Assembly (NCBI GenBank): GCA_030152265.1
Contig: JASLHQ010000094.1
Span: 1 to 8,127 of the forward strand
DNA length: 8,127 bases
Source of the DNA: Savagea sp.
GTDB taxonomy: Bacteria > Bacillota > Bacilli > Bacillales_A > Planococcaceae
Direction of reading: 5' to 3'
Positions 6,655-8,127 of the stretch are shown piece by piece. The notes under the pieces were generated by a model that had not been told where the DNA came from, ran no database searches, and was given only the letters and a program-made list of their open reading frames with translations. The stretch's first letter is position 1; each line of letters starts with the position of its first letter. A program made the translations under genes and the position numbers.

Positions 6655-7719
6655 ATGAGTAAATTTTGGACGCCAGTCGTCAAACGGACAGATCCGTACG
6701 TTCCTGGTGAACAATTGAATGATCCAGATGTTATAAAGTTAAATACGAACGAAAATCCATATAAGCCGAGTCCGCGTGTCATTGAAGCGATTACGAAGAC
6801 GGCGACAGGCGATATGCAAAAATATCCGTCACCGACTGCTGATGAATTGCGTGAAGCGATCGCGGAAGTAAACGGTGTGAAAAAGGAAAATGTCTTCGTC
6901 GGAAATGGTTCAGATGAAGTGCTTGCCTTTGCTTTTTACGCTTTTTTTGAAGAAGGAAAAACATTGAAATTCCCAGCGATTTCATACAGTTTTTACCCGG
7001 TTTATTCAAAGTTGTTTAACATTCCGTTTGAAGCGATTCCGTTACAGGATGATTTTACATTGCGTGCGGAACATTATTTTGATGCGGAAGCGGGTGTCAT
7101 TTTCCCGAATCCGAACGCGCCGACGAGCATTTACTGGCCACTTGAAGAAGTGAAGCGCGTGCTCGAAGCGAACCCGGATGTCGTCGTCATCGTAGACGAA
7201 GCGTATATCGATTTTGCAGTAGGTGGGGAATCTGCGGTATCACTTATCGATCAATATCCAAATTTACTCGTCATTCAAACGACGAGTAAATCGAGAGCGC
7301 TAGCGGGACTTCGCGTCGGTCTTGCGATCGGTCAACCTGAACTGATCGAAGGACTCGTGCGTATAAAAGATTCATTCAACTCGTATACGATCGACCAACT
7401 CGCATTAGCAGGCGCAACAGAAGCGTTTCGCGACACGGACTATTTCGAAGAGAAACGACAAGCGGTCATCGAAACGCGCACAGAAACAGTAGCCGCTTTA
7501 GAAGAAAGAGGTTTCGATGTGTTGCCGTCCGGAGCGAACTTCGTCTTTGCGAAAAAAGATGGAGTCGATGCAGAGCGATTATACGAGCAATTAAAAGCGA
7601 AAAAAGTGCTCGTCCGTCATTTTAAAGATCCGCTCATTGCGAATTATTTACGCATTTCAATCGGAACGGATGAACAGATGGATGAATTTTTCAAACGATT
7701 GGACGAAGCGCTCGTCTAA
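6655..7719 (+). CDS. hisC: Histidinol-phosphate aminotransferase
   Basis: HisC transfers the amino group from glutamate to imidazole acetol phosphate, giving histidinol phosphate, with pyridoxal phosphate (PLP). The 354 residues match fold-type I aminotransferases of the HisC branch. Visible sites are LNTNENP (29-35), GNGSDE (83-88), the PLP-ring-binding N154 in NPNAPTS, D181 and Y184 in VDEAYIDFA, the Schiff-base lysine K212 in TSKSRALAGLRVG, and the substrate-carboxylate arginine R333 in YLRIS. SD AAGGAG (6641-6646) is 8 nt from the ATG, in a 14-nt gap after hisI. It closes the operon, unlike B. subtilis, where hisC lies in the trp cluster. A broader aromatic aminotransferase role is possible, but the context favours HisC. 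Confidence 0.96.
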   Translation: MSKFWTPVVKRTDPYVPGEQLNDPDVIKLNTNENPYKPSPRVIEAITKTATGDMQKYPSPTADELREAIAEVNGVKKENVFVGNGSDEVLAFAFYAFFEEGKTLKFPAISYSFYPVYSKLFNIPFEAIPLQDDFTLRAEHYFDAEAGVIFPNPNAPTSIYWPLEEVKRVLEANPDVVVIVDEAYIDFAVGGESAVSLIDQYPNLLVIQTTSKSRALAGLRVGLAIGQPELIEGLVRIKDSFNSYTIDQLALAGATEAFRDTDYFEEKRQAVIETRTETVAALEERGFDVLPSGANFVFAKKDGVDAERLYEQLKAKKVLVRHFKDPLIANYLRISIGTDEQMDEFFKRLDEALV

Positions 7720-7721
7720 CG

Positions 7722-7759
7722 AAACGTGTAGCCGATCCATACGGCTACACGTTTTATTT
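7722..7759 (+). terminator. Intrinsic terminator of the his operon
   Basis: A perfect 13-bp stem pairs 7722-7734 (AAACGTGTAGCCG) with 7742-7754 across a 7-nt loop. It is followed by a short T-rich tract (TTTTATTT from 7752). It starts three bases after the hisC stop codon. The A-run at the left foot could give some function in the opposite direction, but no minus-strand gene faces it here. Confidence 0.93.
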
Positions 7760-7793
7760 GTTGAGAAAATGTGCGTAAATTCTCGTCCAATTG

Positions 7794-7823
7794 TTTCCAC
7801 CGATTGGTGATTCATGTTACACT
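7794..7823 (+). promoter_or_regulatory. Probable extended -10 promoter for the small membrane gene and rlmN
   Basis: TGTTACACT (7815-7823) holds an extended -10 (TG, one base, TACACT). Upstream is only a weak -35 candidate, TTTCCA (7794-7799), at 18 nt. The start would be near 7830. Its position right after the his terminator and about 35 bp before the next SD makes it plausible. It also argues against a longer form of the downstream ORF starting inside it. Confidence 0.45.
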
Positions 7824-7856
7824 GTTGAACAGAATGTTAAAAGAAGGTGCAACGGT

Positions 7857-8054
7857 ATGATGGAAATCGTAATGACCGTTTTACTTCTCGTTTCCGCTTA
7901 TTTTGCGTATACGAGCGGCATGACGTGGATTGCCGTTTTATTCGTCGTTTTGTCTTTGACGTACGTCGCTTCATTCGTGCGCGGATGGAATAATGCGAAA
8001 CGGGAAATGGAACAGCGCATTCAACAGCAAAGAGAAGAAAAGAGGAAGAAATAA
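7857..8054 (+). CDS. Small two-helix membrane protein, function unknown
   Basis: This 65-residue protein is not one I recognise. Two hydrophobic segments are clear: about residues 4-17 (starting IVMTVLLLVSAYFAY) and 21-41 (starting MTWIAVLFVVLSL), joined by a short SG turn. A highly charged tail (about 44-65) is rich in Arg, Lys, Gln and Glu and ends in RKK. The positive-inside rule would put both termini, including that tail, in the cytoplasm. ATG 7857 is chosen because AAGGTG (7844-7849) lies 7 nt upstream; ATG 7860 is the next codon and also possible. The in-frame TTG at 7791 lies within the probable promoter and lacks an SD. The stop codon shares one base with the next start, so the gene is probably co-transcribed and coupled with rlmN. 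Confidence 0.75.
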   Translation: MMEIVMTVLLLVSAYFAYTSGMTWIAVLFVVLSLTYVASFVRGWNNAKREMEQRIQQQREEKRKK

Positions 8055-8127
8055 TGAAACAAGCCATTTACGGTTTGACACAACAGCAGTTAACAGATTG
8101 GTTACTTGAACGTGGGGAGAAAAAATT
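8054..8127 (+). CDS. rlmN: Probable 23S rRNA/tRNA methyltransferase RlmN, N-terminal fragment
   Basis: Only 24 codons are present before the right edge of the window. The N-terminus, with IYGLT (5-9), LTDWL (13-17) and ERGEKK (19-24), resembles the opening segment of Bacillales RlmN, the radical-SAM enzyme that methylates C2 of A2503 in 23S rRNA and A37 in some tRNAs. The radical-SAM cysteines lie outside the window, so the call rests on this short match. The ATG uses the last base of the preceding stop (TAATG), and GAGG (8042-8045) lies 8 nt upstream. Confidence 0.65.
   Translation, partial: MKQAIYGLTQQQLTDWLLERGEKK

Noticed and set aside
7787..7809. Inverted repeats CCAAT...ATTGG and CACC...GGTG before the small gene, as an operator
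   Set aside because: Four- and five-base arms are expected by chance; nothing else supports an operator.
7791..7856. A longer, 87-residue form of the small membrane protein from TTG 7791
   Set aside because: The extension overlaps the probable promoter, has no SD and is not membrane-like; ATG 7857 has an SD at 7 nt.
1..8127. CRISPR array, insertion sequence, phage or defence genes, tRNA or rRNA
   Set aside because: No spaced direct repeats, transposase, terminal inverted repeats, cloverleaf or rRNA-like sequence was seen; nearly all bases belong to standard his genes of uniform composition.

Overview
The window carries an almost complete histidine-biosynthesis locus from a low-to-moderate GC Gram-positive bacterium. 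The evidence for Bacillota is the separate HisZ plus short-form HisG pair, the PHP-type histidinol-phosphatase HisJ, the monofunctional HisB, the fused HisIE, the purine-rich Shine-Dalgarno (SD) sequences 7-9 nt from most starts, and sigma-A-like promoters. Bacillales is likely, and an Exiguobacterium-like organism is my best guess from codon style and the form of HisC and RlmN. That genus-level guess is inference only.

Layout. Positions 1-758 (minus strand) hold hisJ, running off the left edge and lacking only its last residues. Positions 759-856 are a 98-bp divergent control region. A near-consensus rightward promoter (TTGACA, 17 nt, TATAGT) and a leftward promoter share it, and their -10 boxes abut to form one perfect 12-bp palindrome at 801-812. 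Positions 857-7719 are a tightly packed operon, hisZ-hisG-hisD-hisB-hisA-hisF-hisIE-hisC, with junctions from a 20-nt overlap to a 14-nt gap. A strong intrinsic terminator (7722-7759) ends it. A separate unit follows: a probable promoter, a 65-residue two-helix membrane protein of unknown function (7857-8054), and the first 24 codons of a probable rlmN, which shares one base with the small gene's stop codon.

How the genes work together. HisZ and HisG start the pathway from ATP and PRPP. HisIE does the next two steps, HisA isomerises ProFAR to PRFAR, HisF cyclises PRFAR to imidazole glycerol phosphate, HisB dehydrates it, HisC transaminates, HisJ removes phosphate and HisD makes two oxidations to histidine. 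The one missing part is hisH, the glutaminase that feeds ammonia to HisF. In Bacillus and Listeria it lies between hisB and hisA; here those genes are 14 nt apart and no hisH is present anywhere in the window.

This is mainly a housekeeping biosynthetic locus. I see no mobile element, CRISPR array, RNA gene or new defence-like system. The points worth a second look are the missing hisH, the overlapping palindromic promoters without a T-box leader, and the small membrane protein. No stretch longer than 137 bp lacks a gene.
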